A DNA stretch of 64,000 nt, taken from contig CAJTZX010000003.1 of the NCBI GenBank assembly GCA_910584345.1, positions 65,512 to 129,511 on the forward strand, given 5' to 3'. Source of the stretch: an uncultured Eubacterium sp. Lineage in GTDB: Bacteria > Bacillota > Clostridia > Lachnospirales > Lachnospiraceae. The position numbers and the translations under genes are program-made. Below are positions 43,706 through 52,962 of the stretch, one piece after another. Within the stretch, counting starts at the first letter, position 1. The number at the start of each line of letters is the position of its first letter. Below the pieces are notes generated by a model. The model saw only the letters and a list, made by a program, of their open reading frames with translations. It did not search any database and had not been told where the DNA came from.

Positions 43706-44221
43706 ATGGCTGAACCAATTACTTTGTATAAACTTATGATACTGTCCATGTTAGATCACTCTCGGGCTCCCTTGACCAATACACTATTATCCGATTTTTT
43801 TCTCGGAAAAGAATATACGACATATTTTACGCTACAAGAAGCGCTGCACGAACTAAATGAAGCACAATTTATCCGTCAGGAAGCAATGCACAACAATATT
43901 CAGTATTCCATAACACCTGCCGGACAGGAATCACTGCACTTTTTTGAAAATAAGATAAATTCGGAAATTCAGGCAGATATTAAGCAATTCATTGCAGAAC
44001 ATCAGCTGCTTATCGCAGATTCTACTTCTGCTGTGGCAGACTATTATATTACACCAGAGAAAAAATACGCAGTACATTGCCAGCTACGGGAAAAGGGAAT
44101 CCCGCAGCTGGATTTGACCATCAATGTAAGAAATAAGGAACAGGCGGAAGCGATTTGTGCGAATTGGAAAAAACAGACCGATGAGATTTACATGCTGCTG
44201 ATAGATCAATTGCTGAGATGA
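43706..44221 (+). CDS. DUF4364 family protein (winged-helix-like regulator)
   Basis: About 171 residues. The N-terminal 75 residues look like a winged helix of the PadR/ArsR sort (LYKLMILSMLDHSRAPLTN, FTLQEALHELNEAQFI), followed by a small alpha/beta domain (YYITPEKKYAVHCQLREKG, DLTINVRNKEQAEAIC). The family is frequent in Clostridia and of unknown function. The start is put at 43706, where AGGAGG is ideally spaced; the earlier in-frame TTG at 43658 directly abuts the malic enzyme stop and has no site. Co-transcribed with malic enzyme. Confidence 0.85.
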   Translation: MAEPITLYKLMILSMLDHSRAPLTNTLLSDFFLGKEYTTYFTLQEALHELNEAQFIRQEAMHNNIQYSITPAGQESLHFFENKINSEIQADIKQFIAEHQLLIADSTSAVADYYITPEKKYAVHCQLREKGIPQLDLTINVRNKEQAEAICANWKKQTDEIYMLLIDQLLR

Positions 44222-44231
44222 TAAAATGCTA

Positions 44232-44264
44232 GAGCGTGTCAGAAAAAAATATTAAGACACGCTC
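44232..44264. terminator. Terminator after the DUF4364 gene
   Basis: Perfect 9-bp stem GAGCGTGTC / GACACGCTC with an A-rich loop between convergent genes. No long T run follows, so efficiency is uncertain. Confidence 0.6.
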
Positions 44265-44278
44265 CTGATCAAGCTACT

Positions 44279-44878
44279 TTATGCTTTATTACTCTTTTTC
44301 TTCTTACGATTCGTTGATTTTTTTCTAACAGAATACCCAAAAGCGCCAACCTGACTGCCAAGTTCAAAATAACTGCCATGAGAATATGCAAGCAAACCGC
44401 TGTGGTTTAAATGAAATGTGCCAGTTTTATCCATCAAAGCATCTTCTACCGTTACACTTACAACTTTTGCCAGAAATAAGTCATGGCTTCCAAGATGTTT
44501 GATTTCCGTTACCCTACATTCAATGTTTACTGGACTTTCTGCAATACCCGGACAGCTTACTTCTCTAGATTTGCATGGAGTCAAACCGGTATCTGCAAAT
44601 TTATCCGTATCCCGGCCGGAACGAACACCGCAATAGTCTGTGGCTGCAGCTAATTTTTTCGTTGTGAGATTTATGACAAATTCACGAGTATCCTTAATAA
44701 TAGCATAAGAATAGCGCTTTTTTTGTATGGAAACAGATACCATAGGCGGATCGGAACAAACCGTTCCCGTCCATGCAATCGTAATAATATTGGGCTGTTC
44801 TCCTTTTCTTTGGCACGTTACCATCACTGCCGGAACCGGATAGAGCATATTGCCCGGTTTCCAATACTGCTTTGCCAT
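44279..44878 (-). CDS. Flavin reductase-like / flavoredoxin family protein
   Basis: FMN-binding split-barrel protein. GNMLYPVPAVMVTCQRKGE at the N-terminus, IITIAWTGTVCSDPPMVSVS (flavin phosphate region), TREFVINLTTKKLA and the closing HSGLLAYSHGSYFELG are typical of flavoredoxins of strict anaerobes. 199 residues is normal; the very basic tail (KKSTNRKKKKSNKA) is unusual and may bind nucleic acid or membrane. GGAGGAA precedes the ATG. It follows the pyrophosphatase gene by 27 bases. Confidence 0.9.
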   Translation of the reverse strand: MAKQYWKPGNMLYPVPAVMVTCQRKGEQPNIITIAWTGTVCSDPPMVSVSIQKKRYSYAIIKDTREFVINLTTKKLAAATDYCGVRSGRDTDKFADTGLTPCKSREVSCPGIAESPVNIECRVTEIKHLGSHDLFLAKVVSVTVEDALMDKTGTFHLNHSGLLAYSHGSYFELGSQVGAFGYSVRKKSTNRKKKKSNKA

Positions 44879-44905
44879 CAGCGCTTCCTCCTGCTTAAAT
44901 GTTTA

Positions 44906-46561
44906 CTACTCATTTGCAATGGCGTCCAGCAGTTCCGGGATCAGCTGTTTCTTTCTCGATACAACCCCCCGCAGCCGAAAGCCATCGTTGATTTTCTGTT
45001 TATAAAATGCTTTTTCTACAGCTTCATCAGCGCCTTTTCCCATACAAATAAGCTCCGTTGACTCATTTAAAATATCTGTCAGCATAATAAATACCATATT
45101 CAGCTTACGCTCTTCCATAATTGTCGCCTGATAAGGAAGCACGCGCTCTTTTACTTCGTCTAATTCATCTCTGCTCATTGCGCTGATCTGACTGACTCCA
45201 AAAAGAATCTCTCCTGCCGTAAATGTCTTAAAATCCTGATAACAGATTTCTTCTGCTGTCTTTGATTGGAAGTTGCTGCCTGCACGAAACATTTCGTTCG
45301 CATGACGTTCCATGTCAATACCGGCTATTTCCGCTAATTTTTCGGCTGCCTGCTTATCTAACTCTGTACAGGTCGGAGAGCGAAACAGCAATGTATCTGA
45401 AATAATAGCAGAGCAAAGTAGCCCTGCGATTGGCTTTGTAATCTTCACACCATTCTCTTGATACATCTGGTAAATAATCGTGGATGTGCATCCAACCGGC
45501 TGGTTGCGGAACATAACCGGTACCGGAGTTTCCAGGCTTCCGATTTTATGATGATCGATAATTCCAAGAATATCCGCATTGTCAATTCCGTGTACCGCCT
45601 GCTGCCTTTCGTTATGATCTACCAAAACAATCCGCTTTTTCTGCATGTTTAACAGGTTTCTTCTGGAAATCATACCAATATAACACCCATCATGGTCTAA
45701 AATCGGGAAATCCCTATGTCTTGCTTTGGACATAACTTCCCTGACGTCATCTACATAATCTTCAATATCAAACTTTTTCAGATTTTTTGTGCGCATAAAC
45801 TGTTTAATCGGCATACTCTGCATAATCAGACGGGAAACCGTAAACGGATCATATGGTGTACTGATAATCACGCACTCCTTATCCTGTGCTTCCGATATAA
45901 TCTGCTTAGATACCTGCGTTCCGCCACAAATAATCAGACAGCTTGCATTATGCTTTAACGCGCACTTCTGCATACTTTCCCTGTCGCCAAGAATGACCAA
46001 ATCATCTTTTTCCATACTTTCTTCTGCCATCGGCAAACTGTCTGCGGCTACAATTACTTTTCCGCGTATGTATCGGCCATGCTCATTTCCTACAAGTATC
46101 GTTCCGTTTAACGTTTCGACCATATTTTTATACGGTGTACGGGCTTGCGCTAAAATTCTTGTATCCAGTACATCCATATACGACTCCGCAATATCTCCAT
46201 TGACAATTAATCCAAGCAATTCATTATTTTCATCTGTGATTGGCAAAGTAACAACCTTGCTTGTCGTCATCAGTTCCCATGCCCGTTTCAGAGAAATACT
46301 GCTGCTGACGCCAATCGTCCTGCGAAATGCAATATCCTTAAGCTGGGTACGTACGTCATCCACATATGCCGGCATTTTCACTTTAAATTTACGCAGTACA
46401 TATTTTGTCTCCTCATTTAGATTTCCTGCCCGTTTCGGTTCATATTTCGTTTCAGACAAATGATTTTGCAGATCTGCATATGCGATAGCCGCACAAATCG
46501 AATCCGTATCCGGATTTCTGTGTCCGATCACCCAGACTGAATTTTCCTGTTCAAAATCCAT
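44906..46561 (-). CDS. ppaC: Manganese-dependent inorganic pyrophosphatase with CBS and DRTGG regulatory domains
   Basis: Family II pyrophosphatase with an adenine-nucleotide-sensing insert, as in clostridial CBS-PPases. The N-terminal DHH half starts WVIGHRNPDTDSICAAIAYA; two CBS domains flank a DRTGG domain (about residues 70-310: KVVTLPITDENNELLGLIV, DLVILGDRESMQ, DFPILDHDGCYIGMISRR); the DHH catalytic part resumes at VLVDHNERQQA and GIIDHHKIGSLE; a DHHA2 domain ends the chain (SQISAMSRDELDEVKERV). 551 residues is normal for this form. It begins directly at the stop codon of the upstream coiled-coil protein gene, so the two are coupled. Confidence 0.94.
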   Translation of the reverse strand: MDFEQENSVWVIGHRNPDTDSICAAIAYADLQNHLSETKYEPKRAGNLNEETKYVLRKFKVKMPAYVDDVRTQLKDIAFRRTIGVSSSISLKRAWELMTTSKVVTLPITDENNELLGLIVNGDIAESYMDVLDTRILAQARTPYKNMVETLNGTILVGNEHGRYIRGKVIVAADSLPMAEESMEKDDLVILGDRESMQKCALKHNASCLIICGGTQVSKQIISEAQDKECVIISTPYDPFTVSRLIMQSMPIKQFMRTKNLKKFDIEDYVDDVREVMSKARHRDFPILDHDGCYIGMISRRNLLNMQKKRIVLVDHNERQQAVHGIDNADILGIIDHHKIGSLETPVPVMFRNQPVGCTSTIIYQMYQENGVKITKPIAGLLCSAIISDTLLFRSPTCTELDKQAAEKLAEIAGIDMERHANEMFRAGSNFQSKTAEEICYQDFKTFTAGEILFGVSQISAMSRDELDEVKERVLPYQATIMEERKLNMVFIMLTDILNESTELICMGKGADEAVEKAFYKQKINDGFRLRGVVSRKKQLIPELLDAIANE

Positions 46562-48193
46562 TTAAAACACCCCTAACTCCATTAATACCAATACAACTAC
46601 CCCTGCCAGATCTAAAATACCAAATAAAATCAGCCAATAAATATATTTTTTCACCGGCTTCATACTTTTTTCATTTACACCGACCTTCTCAAACAAAGGC
46701 TTCTGCTCGTCAATCAAATCTTTCATATTGCGAAAAACCTTCACATCTTCTGTATGTATTTTCTGCGAAAGCTCTTCTTTCAGCCCGGATACCTGCCCGT
46801 TAATCTCGTCCATCGTCTGTCTGACTTCCTCTGACTGCTGAGACATCTGCTCTACTTCCTTGTGTATCTGACGTCCCGCTTCTGCTGTCATCTGCTCCAT
46901 CGCTTTACGGCTGCTGTCAGTAAGCGCTGCGAGTTCATTACGATTTTCCTCTGACATACGGTTCATATGCATCGTCATCTGATCGAACTGTTCTGTTACA
47001 TATCCCGTCATCTGGCTCATTCTGTCAGTAAATTCTCCGGTCATTTCCAAAAAACTGTTTTTTGTATCGGCGTTTAACTGGCTGATTTGATCTAAACGGT
47101 TATTTACCTGCGAAAATCCATCCCATGCTCCCTGCGCCATCGCGCCGATTTGATTCGTCACATCCTGCGCCATTGCGCCAATCTGACTGCCTATGCCTTC
47201 GGTCATATATTCGATACCGCTGCGGTTTTCCCGTGCGATCGTATCGATCTGACCAGCCATATCTGTACTGATACGCCCAATGCTTTCTCTTGTCTGCGCA
47301 TTCATAGCTTCCATCTGACCTGACAGATCAGAAGCCATCTGCTCCATACTGCCGCGTGTCTCCTGACGCATCGCCTGTATCCGATCTGTCATATCGGAAG
47401 CCATCTGCTCCATACCACTACGATTTTCCTGACGCAAAGTCTCAAACTGACCGGTCATATCGGTCGTCATCTGCTCCATACCGCTACGATTTTCCTGGCG
47501 CAAAGTCTCAAACTGACCAGCTATGTCTGTCGTCATCTGCTCCATACCGCCGCGGTTTTCCTGCTTCATACGCTCAAACTGGCTTGTAATATCCACTGTC
47601 AAACGATCCATACCGCCGCGTGTCTCCTGACGCATCGCCTGCATCTGATCCGTTACATTTGTCGCCATCTGCGCGATATTATCCTTTGTTTCGGTCGTCA
47701 TTCTGCCAATCTGCCCTGTCACATCTGCAGTCATATTGGCAATGCTTTCTTTTGTCTCTCCGGTCATCGTCCCAATCTGTTCCGTGATCGTATCTGACAT
47801 CTGTAAAATCTTATTTGATGTCTGCCTGTTCAAATTATAAATCTGCGCAGAAGTATCTTCTGTCAGTCTGTCTACAGTCATTTGCAGCTGTGAAATCAGC
47901 TGATCCATCTGCTGTCCGACACCTGTTATAAGCTGATCTGCAGCTGTCTGGCGAGTTAAAATCACTTCCTCCAGCTCATTCGCCTGATCCTGCTTTTCAT
48001 CTACAAGTAATTGCAGCTCCTGTACTTTTACTTCTCTGGAATCCAAAAGAGTCTGCAGCTGCTTTGCTTTTTCGCGGAACTCGTCTATCTGCTTTAGTAA
48101 GTAATCTTCCTTCTTCATCGCACGCTGTCTCCGCTCTCTCTCCTGCTTTATCCTGTTCATTCCAAGAGCAGTATCATTACCCCTCTGATTCAT
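46562..48193 (-). CDS. Coiled-coil protein with 22-residue (two-hendecad) repeats and C-terminal membrane anchor
   Basis: Not a recognised family. From about residue 120 to 400 the chain is built of 22-residue units of the form ENRSGMEQMTTDMTGQFETL plus RQ. Several consecutive units are nearly identical at protein and DNA level (about 47250-47640), a sign of recent tandem duplication. Period 22 equals two 11-residue hendecads, which give long, slightly right-handed amphipathic helices, as in membrane-surface or filament proteins. One membrane helix ends the protein (YIYWLILFGILDLAGVVVLV). The ATG at 48193 (GGAGGAAG upstream) is preferred to 48211. Translationally coupled to the pyrophosphatase. 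Confidence 0.8.
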   Translation of the reverse strand: MNQRGNDTALGMNRIKQERERRQRAMKKEDYLLKQIDEFREKAKQLQTLLDSREVKVQELQLLVDEKQDQANELEEVILTRQTAADQLITGVGQQMDQLISQLQMTVDRLTEDTSAQIYNLNRQTSNKILQMSDTITEQIGTMTGETKESIANMTADVTGQIGRMTTETKDNIAQMATNVTDQMQAMRQETRGGMDRLTVDITSQFERMKQENRGGMEQMTTDIAGQFETLRQENRSGMEQMTTDMTGQFETLRQENRSGMEQMASDMTDRIQAMRQETRGSMEQMASDLSGQMEAMNAQTRESIGRISTDMAGQIDTIARENRSGIEYMTEGIGSQIGAMAQDVTNQIGAMAQGAWDGFSQVNNRLDQISQLNADTKNSFLEMTGEFTDRMSQMTGYVTEQFDQMTMHMNRMSEENRNELAALTDSSRKAMEQMTAEAGRQIHKEVEQMSQQSEEVRQTMDEINGQVSGLKEELSQKIHTEDVKVFRNMKDLIDEQKPLFEKVGVNEKSMKPVKKYIYWLILFGILDLAGVVVLVLMELGVF

Positions 48194-48314
48194 ATGGTTC
48201 TTCCTCCGCACAGTACATACTGTATTTTATGGAAATGTTTCAATATATTTTATCATTTGGGGACCACTTTGTAAACCGGATTTTCAAATTGGCATTGAAA
48301 TCCAAGCTCCCCCC

Positions 48315-49508
48315 TTAAAGATTCACAAGCAATCCCTCATGCAGTTCTTTCGCTCTACACTCCCACGTGTGCCGAAGTTTCGCCTTTTCTCTGCCGTTAT
48401 CTGCAATTTGCTGCATCTTGTCAGGGTGTTTTAATAAATCGCCAAGTGTTTCTGCCAAACGATCCATTTCTTTTAGGGAAAACATGATTAACTCTGCCTT
48501 GTCCGCACCAGCTGCATCATACCTCTGAAATTCTTCTCTCAAATAAATCGTTTCATCTGTAACCGCAACCGCACCAGCAAGCATGCCATTAAAAACCCTT
48601 TCATGCGCTCCGTCTTTAAACCAAGTTGTCGTATTTAATACAAATTTGCTATGCTGCATCTTTACAATGACTTCCTGCGGTGATACCATCCCTGCCCATA
48701 TCAGATTTGGATGATTCACAAAATCACAGATATCCCATCCCTGTCCATACAAATGGACACGCACTCCATGGCAAAGCAGCGTACGGATCAATTTTTCCCG
48801 GTAATAAGAAACTGCTAACATCTCGATATAATGAATTTTCGAAATAAAATCGAATAATTGTTCATCTGTAATCGAAACTCCCTGCTGCAATAAAGCTTGT
48901 TCCACTGCTTCTTCTATCGTCAAATCCGTATCCGTAATCATCCGCTCATATGCCTGATCTGCCACTGCTTTTGCATGAAATGCAAACTGACTAAAATCTG
49001 GCATAATCCCAGCAACATATTTTCTGGATAAACCCCCGGCATACAAAACATCTATTTCCCGTTCACCTATAGGAATCAATTTCTGTCCAGATAATTTACC
49101 GCCATGCGGCAAAAAACCAATCGTCGAAATATTCGGATAAAATCTCTGCAAATACCCCATATGCTTCCTGTCGATACACAACACTATTGCATTAGACGGC
49201 ACTGATTCAAGCGCTTTTTGATATAGGCTTGGGTGATCTACTAAAATATTGATACATGGTATCTGCAGTTCTTCCCATATATTCTTCCCTGGCACTACTT
49301 CCAAATGAAAAGCCAGATTATTAAATGTTATTGCCGCTGTTACCGGAGAGCTGACAAATCCGGCTAATGCTACTAATCCTTTCCCCATATCTGTTGTATC
49401 TATCTGCAGTGTTTCATATCCCATTCGTTTAAAAGCTTTTACAAGCTGTTCCGTAAATAAATCCAGCGTATCATATACCCCTGTAAAAAAAATCAATCTG
49501 CGTCCCAT
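48315..49508 (-). CDS. Glycosyltransferase, CgeB/GT1-like
   Basis: GT-B-type protein. The N-terminal part contains FFTGVYDTLDLFTEQLVKA and LVDHPSLYQKALESVP; the C-terminal part has VHLYGQGWDICDF, then FVLNTTTWFKDGAHERVFNG and the acceptor/donor-site acidic region TDETIYLREEF, as in glycosyltransferases related to spore maturation protein CgeB. The start is placed at 49508, after the upstream gene ends at 49523; the longer frame to 49577 would overlap it. Only a weak AAGAAAG site is present. Likely works with the upstream transferase on a surface polymer or a glycoprotein. Confidence 0.8.
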   Translation of the reverse strand: MGRRLIFFTGVYDTLDLFTEQLVKAFKRMGYETLQIDTTDMGKGLVALAGFVSSPVTAAITFNNLAFHLEVVPGKNIWEELQIPCINILVDHPSLYQKALESVPSNAIVLCIDRKHMGYLQRFYPNISTIGFLPHGGKLSGQKLIPIGEREIDVLYAGGLSRKYVAGIMPDFSQFAFHAKAVADQAYERMITDTDLTIEEAVEQALLQQGVSITDEQLFDFISKIHYIEMLAVSYYREKLIRTLLCHGVRVHLYGQGWDICDFVNHPNLIWAGMVSPQEVIVKMQHSKFVLNTTTWFKDGAHERVFNGMLAGAVAVTDETIYLREEFQRYDAAGADKAELIMFSLKEMDRLAETLGDLLKHPDKMQQIADNGREKAKLRHTWECRAKELHEGLLVNL

Positions 49509-49522
49509 AATACTATTCTTTC

Positions 49523-50998
49523 TTATATTTCTAATTCCGTTATCATATCGTTGTAAATATACTCGCTTGCAAGACAATGATTATGATGCATATAGTCTAA
49601 ATGTTCCTCAAATATTTGCTGACGCAAAACTTTTTTGCTGTCATTTCCCTGTAGAATGACATCACAAAGAAACTTTTCTATCCTGTAATAATCATTCCCC
49701 TCTGCCTGATAATGATTCTCCACCGCTATTTTGCCCAACTGGTTAAAAGCCTGCGTATCCTTTGTTAAAAACAATAACGGTTTATTGGTATACATATATT
49801 CTGCGATAAAAGAAGCAGAATCCATAATCATTCCATCTGAAGAGGCAAACAGCTGCAAATAGTCATCCTCATCTACCGATTTTGCATTTGGCAGACAATC
49901 CCATTTTGATACATAGGCATCATATCCATCGATATCCCGGAATATCCCCGCCTGCACAGACTTATGTCTTAAGTTCGGATGCGGTTTATAAATAAATGAT
50001 ATCTCTTCCTTGTATTTTTCTGCCAAATACAATAGAAAATACAAATTTTGATGAAATGTTGAATAAGAAACGACCATATCATCTAATACCGAATGATGCG
50101 GCGCAATCAGCACACGTTTCATCTCCTGCGGTCTCTTGTGTTCCGGTATTTTCCACAATTTTCGCAGCTCTTTTTCATGAAACTCTTTTTTTTCAAAAAA
50201 ATAATCCATTTTACAATATCCAGAATATTTTGCATTTTTACCTTTTAATAAACCGTATAACTGATATCCATGCAAATTAATGATGGAATCTGCATATACC
50301 CGCCATAGCATATTGACAAATGGCTTGTTATAGATATATTTTGAAGCAAAATCTCCAGTCAGGTTGTCAGATACATACATACCATAAGGAATATAACAGT
50401 TTAAACACTTTAACGGCAGGTTCTCTATCTGATATTCTTCCACAAACGAACCATACCAGGGCGAAATATGTACAATAACATCAGGCGTCCCACCATTTTG
50501 TTCCCAAGTAACCGTCTGATCGTTTTCAAAATCATATGCTTTTTTTACGTTATATCCTTTTTTAACAAAGAAATCATATGTTTTTTCAAACACATACTGA
50601 GCGTCTTTCGGATCTCTGTCTCTATAAGAACATACAACAATATAACAATCTATCTTCTCATTTTCCTGCATGAGCCAATATACTTTTTCTGCAGGCCACT
50701 GTGCCGCCGATGCAACCAGAAATGCTATTTTTATCTTTTCCTGATTTTTTGTTTTTTCTTTTATTTTTGCTTTTCCATGTGCAAGAACCAGATTGTATAT
50801 CTTCTCATAATACTGTTCCCCATGTTTCATCCCGCCTGCTATAAAATAAAGCAATGCATTTAAATGCCTGTATGTATATGTTTCCGGTATCGATTCTATA
50901 TTGCTAAAGTCTCCGGCATCCACGCCATCTAATAATTGTGTTAAATAAAGCTCATTTAACCTTTCTTTCAGCTGGCCATATTGTTCCTCTAAATTCAT
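49523..50998 (-). CDS. CDP-glycerol glycerophosphotransferase-like protein
   Basis: The second half (about residues 270-480) has the TagF/TagB-like pattern: RVLIAPHHSVLD, ISFIYKPHPNLRHK, then CLPNAKSVDEDDYLQLFASS, GMIMDSASFIAEYMYTNKPL. In teichoic acid enzymes the His of KPHP and the Ser/Asp of SSF are catalytic or bind CDP-glycerol. The first 270 residues (KIKIAFLVASAAQWPAEKVY, VIVHISPWYGS) form the N-terminal GT-B half. AAAGGG precedes the ATG. It lies 14 bases upstream of the CgeB-like gene, so the two form one unit. Confidence 0.8.
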   Translation of the reverse strand: MNLEEQYGQLKERLNELYLTQLLDGVDAGDFSNIESIPETYTYRHLNALLYFIAGGMKHGEQYYEKIYNLVLAHGKAKIKEKTKNQEKIKIAFLVASAAQWPAEKVYWLMQENEKIDCYIVVCSYRDRDPKDAQYVFEKTYDFFVKKGYNVKKAYDFENDQTVTWEQNGGTPDVIVHISPWYGSFVEEYQIENLPLKCLNCYIPYGMYVSDNLTGDFASKYIYNKPFVNMLWRVYADSIINLHGYQLYGLLKGKNAKYSGYCKMDYFFEKKEFHEKELRKLWKIPEHKRPQEMKRVLIAPHHSVLDDMVVSYSTFHQNLYFLLYLAEKYKEEISFIYKPHPNLRHKSVQAGIFRDIDGYDAYVSKWDCLPNAKSVDEDDYLQLFASSDGMIMDSASFIAEYMYTNKPLLFLTKDTQAFNQLGKIAVENHYQAEGNDYYRIEKFLCDVILQGNDSKKVLRQQIFEEHLDYMHHNHCLASEYIYNDMITELEI

Positions 50999-51139
50999 AT
51001 ATAATCCCTTTCTAAACCTTCCTTGTGCAGTGTAAAAAGAACGGAGAATACATCGCTTGTTCCTTCTTTTTCATAGATATTATCACACTTTCTTAATAAA
51101 TACCACTCTAAACGATTTTTACAACAATTAAAAATAACG

Positions 51140-51183
51140 AAAAAAATCCTCTTGCACTGAATGATTTTTCAGCTCAAGAGGAT
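51140..51183 (-). terminator. Terminator of the secreted-protein gene
   Basis: ATCCTCTTG / CAAGAGGAT 9-bp stem extended by ACTGA/TCAG pairs, followed on the minus strand by TTTTTT. The 365-base gap 50999-51363 holds this terminator and otherwise shows only AT-rich sequence. Confidence 0.8.
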
Positions 51184-51363
51184 AATATCATTGGTAGATA
51201 CTTCATACATTGCAATATTTCATAAAATACAATTTTTTGTAAACGAATTTATCATATCATATTTAAACATTTCATACTATTTTTCATCATCTATGTTTTT
51301 TTAAATAATCTTTTGATTTTTATGAATTCACTTTCATCTGCTTTTAATATCCACAGATCATTG

Positions 51364-51813
51364 TTAATAACTGTATGTTACCTTTAAAGTAATTGTCACC
51401 GTTGAAACAGGATACATATTTCCATTATAGGATATACCTGAATTTTTAATCCAAATCGTCCACGGCCCCTCTGGATTTTCACCTTCAAATCCTGATATCT
51501 TAACAGTTCCGGTTCTGGACGGCCCGGATATAGACCTTACTGTTCCGCTTGGACTCTGCACATAAATTGTATACGGATCTGTTCCACTGGATACATTACA
51601 AAATAACTCTACCTTTGTAATAGAAGGATCGTCCCCTAAAACACTTCCAGATGTAACTCTGCTTTCTCTGGAATTTCCTCCGTTGATGGCATTTAGTTTC
51701 ACTGTCGTTTTGCTGAAATTACCTGTAGCAGCAAGCACAGGTGATACTGTCATCAGACAAATCATCATACATGCCATAAAAGCTGTTAAAACTCTTTTCG
51801 TTACTTTTCTCAT
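51364..51813 (-). CDS. Small secreted protein with a beta-sandwich (P-domain-like) fold
   Basis: A Sec signal peptide is clear (MRKVTKRVLTAFMACMMICL, then cleavage near SPVLAA). The mature 120 residues are rich in Ser, Thr and Gly with alternating hydrophobics and a GPWTIWIKNSG motif like that of proprotein-convertase P domains and other Ca-binding jelly rolls. The ATG at 51813 has AAGGAGGG upstream; the longer frame (to 51861) lacks a signal. It stands 54 bases after the next gene upstream, and the two may be co-expressed. Function unknown. Confidence 0.8.
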   Translation of the reverse strand: MRKVTKRVLTAFMACMMICLMTVSPVLAATGNFSKTTVKLNAINGGNSRESRVTSGSVLGDDPSITKVELFCNVSSGTDPYTIYVQSPSGTVRSISGPSRTGTVKISGFEGENPEGPWTIWIKNSGISYNGNMYPVSTVTITLKVTYSY

Positions 51814-51866
51814 TTTGTGCCCTCCTTGAAACTGCATGAATGTATATACCATATCAAACAATTCAA

Positions 51867-52550
51867 CTATATACTTTCATCAAATGATGCCTGTATCAGT
51901 GTACTTCCTGACTTTCGCAAATTAGATTCTATATCTTCCCGTGTAATATTATCCAAAGCGCCAGGCTTTATCGGCTTTCCTATACTCCAACCCGGATCCG
52001 CCTTTCTTGCCGCAGCTAAAAGCGCCTGCCGATATGCTCTCTCATACTGCTGCATCGTATAACCTGCCGCCAGCCTGTCATTTTTCTGCATTTTACGGTA
52101 CATATTGGTGTACACATCTAACCGCCTTGTCGTATCTCCATTTAGCGCACCATTCTCACGCAAAAACTCTTTTTTTGTCTGCTCAAACATTTCATCTTTA
52201 CTGCTCTCAGGAATAGAAATGATACGCTTTCTTTGGCTTTCATTTTCTTCTGTTACCAAAAGACCTGCCAATCCATTCGTTGGATTGATATAATCGCCGT
52301 CTTTATCATAACATTTCATTGAATTTTTAATGCCCTGAATGTTGGCGTACATTGCACCATTTCCATTCCGCATCATTTCTTTTAATGCAGCTTTGTATTG
52401 TTTGCTGTTTGTATCAATACCAGCCGCTCTTAACTGTGCCTGCACAGACTTGCTATTCAGCTGGGACAATTGAAAACTGCCTGTTAAATTTGTCCTTGCA
52501 TTTCCAAACATCTGCTGAAATAAATAACGATAATCCGTAATCTTCGACAT
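51867..52550 (-). CDS. Uncharacterised protein, possibly DUF3879 family
   Basis: About 228 residues, no signal or membrane segment. The N-terminal part (MSKITDYRYLFQQMFG, then QLSQLNSKSVQAQLRAAGID) and middle (MKCYDKDGDYINPTNGLAGL) resemble uncharacterised clostridial proteins I associate with DUF3879; the DKDGDYINPTNG stretch looks like a metal-binding loop. Helical and charged from residue 130 on. AAGGAGG is eight bases before the ATG at 52550, while the longer frame to 52628 has none. Function unknown. Confidence 0.7.
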   Translation of the reverse strand: MSKITDYRYLFQQMFGNARTNLTGSFQLSQLNSKSVQAQLRAAGIDTNSKQYKAALKEMMRNGNGAMYANIQGIKNSMKCYDKDGDYINPTNGLAGLLVTEENESQRKRIISIPESSKDEMFEQTKKEFLRENGALNGDTTRRLDVYTNMYRKMQKNDRLAAGYTMQQYERAYRQALLAAARKADPGWSIGKPIKPGALDNITREDIESNLRKSGSTLIQASFDESI

Positions 52551-52860
52551 AAATAAAGCCTCCTTACTCAAACATTGTATGTTTTGTATTCTTCCATCAT
52601 TATCAAAGAAATTATTATTTCTTTTCATTTCTTCATTTCAGTGAATACCTTTGTTTCATATTTGCAAACAGGTATTTGTAAGTACTGAACTACTTGTTTG
52701 TTTTTATTTCGTCCATTTTCCTCTTATAACTAAGACCATTTGCATGAAGTAAGAATTTTTTTCACAAAATACGAATGTTCTCAACAAAACTGCAAAAATG
52801 TTAAGTTTGCCATATTTTATGAAAACCGCATATCCGTTTATGGCAAGATTATTTTATACA

Positions 52861-52903
52861 AAACAAGGAAGCAGGTCTGTGAAACAGACCTGCTTCCTTG
52901 TTT
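52861..52903. terminator. Terminator of the pyruvate:ferredoxin oxidoreductase gene
   Basis: Perfect 20-bp stem (AAACAAGGAAGCAGGTCTGT and its complement) with a 3-base loop, flanked by T runs on both strands. It lies 60 bases beyond the oxidoreductase stop on the minus strand. The rest of 52551-52962 is AT-rich with no gene seen. Confidence 0.92.
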
Positions 52904-52962
52904 TCATTGAAAGTACAATCATACGATCAACGATTTGTAAACTAACGCTAATTATTTTGTTC

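Noticed and set aside
45789..46463. Plus-strand frame of 224 codons opposite the pyrophosphatase
   Set aside because: The minus-strand gene has unambiguous family motifs across the whole stretch.
47250..47640. Repeated units of about 66 bases, considered as a CRISPR-like array
   Set aside because: The repeats are contiguous, lie inside a coding frame and encode a 22-residue protein repeat; no spacers and no cas genes.
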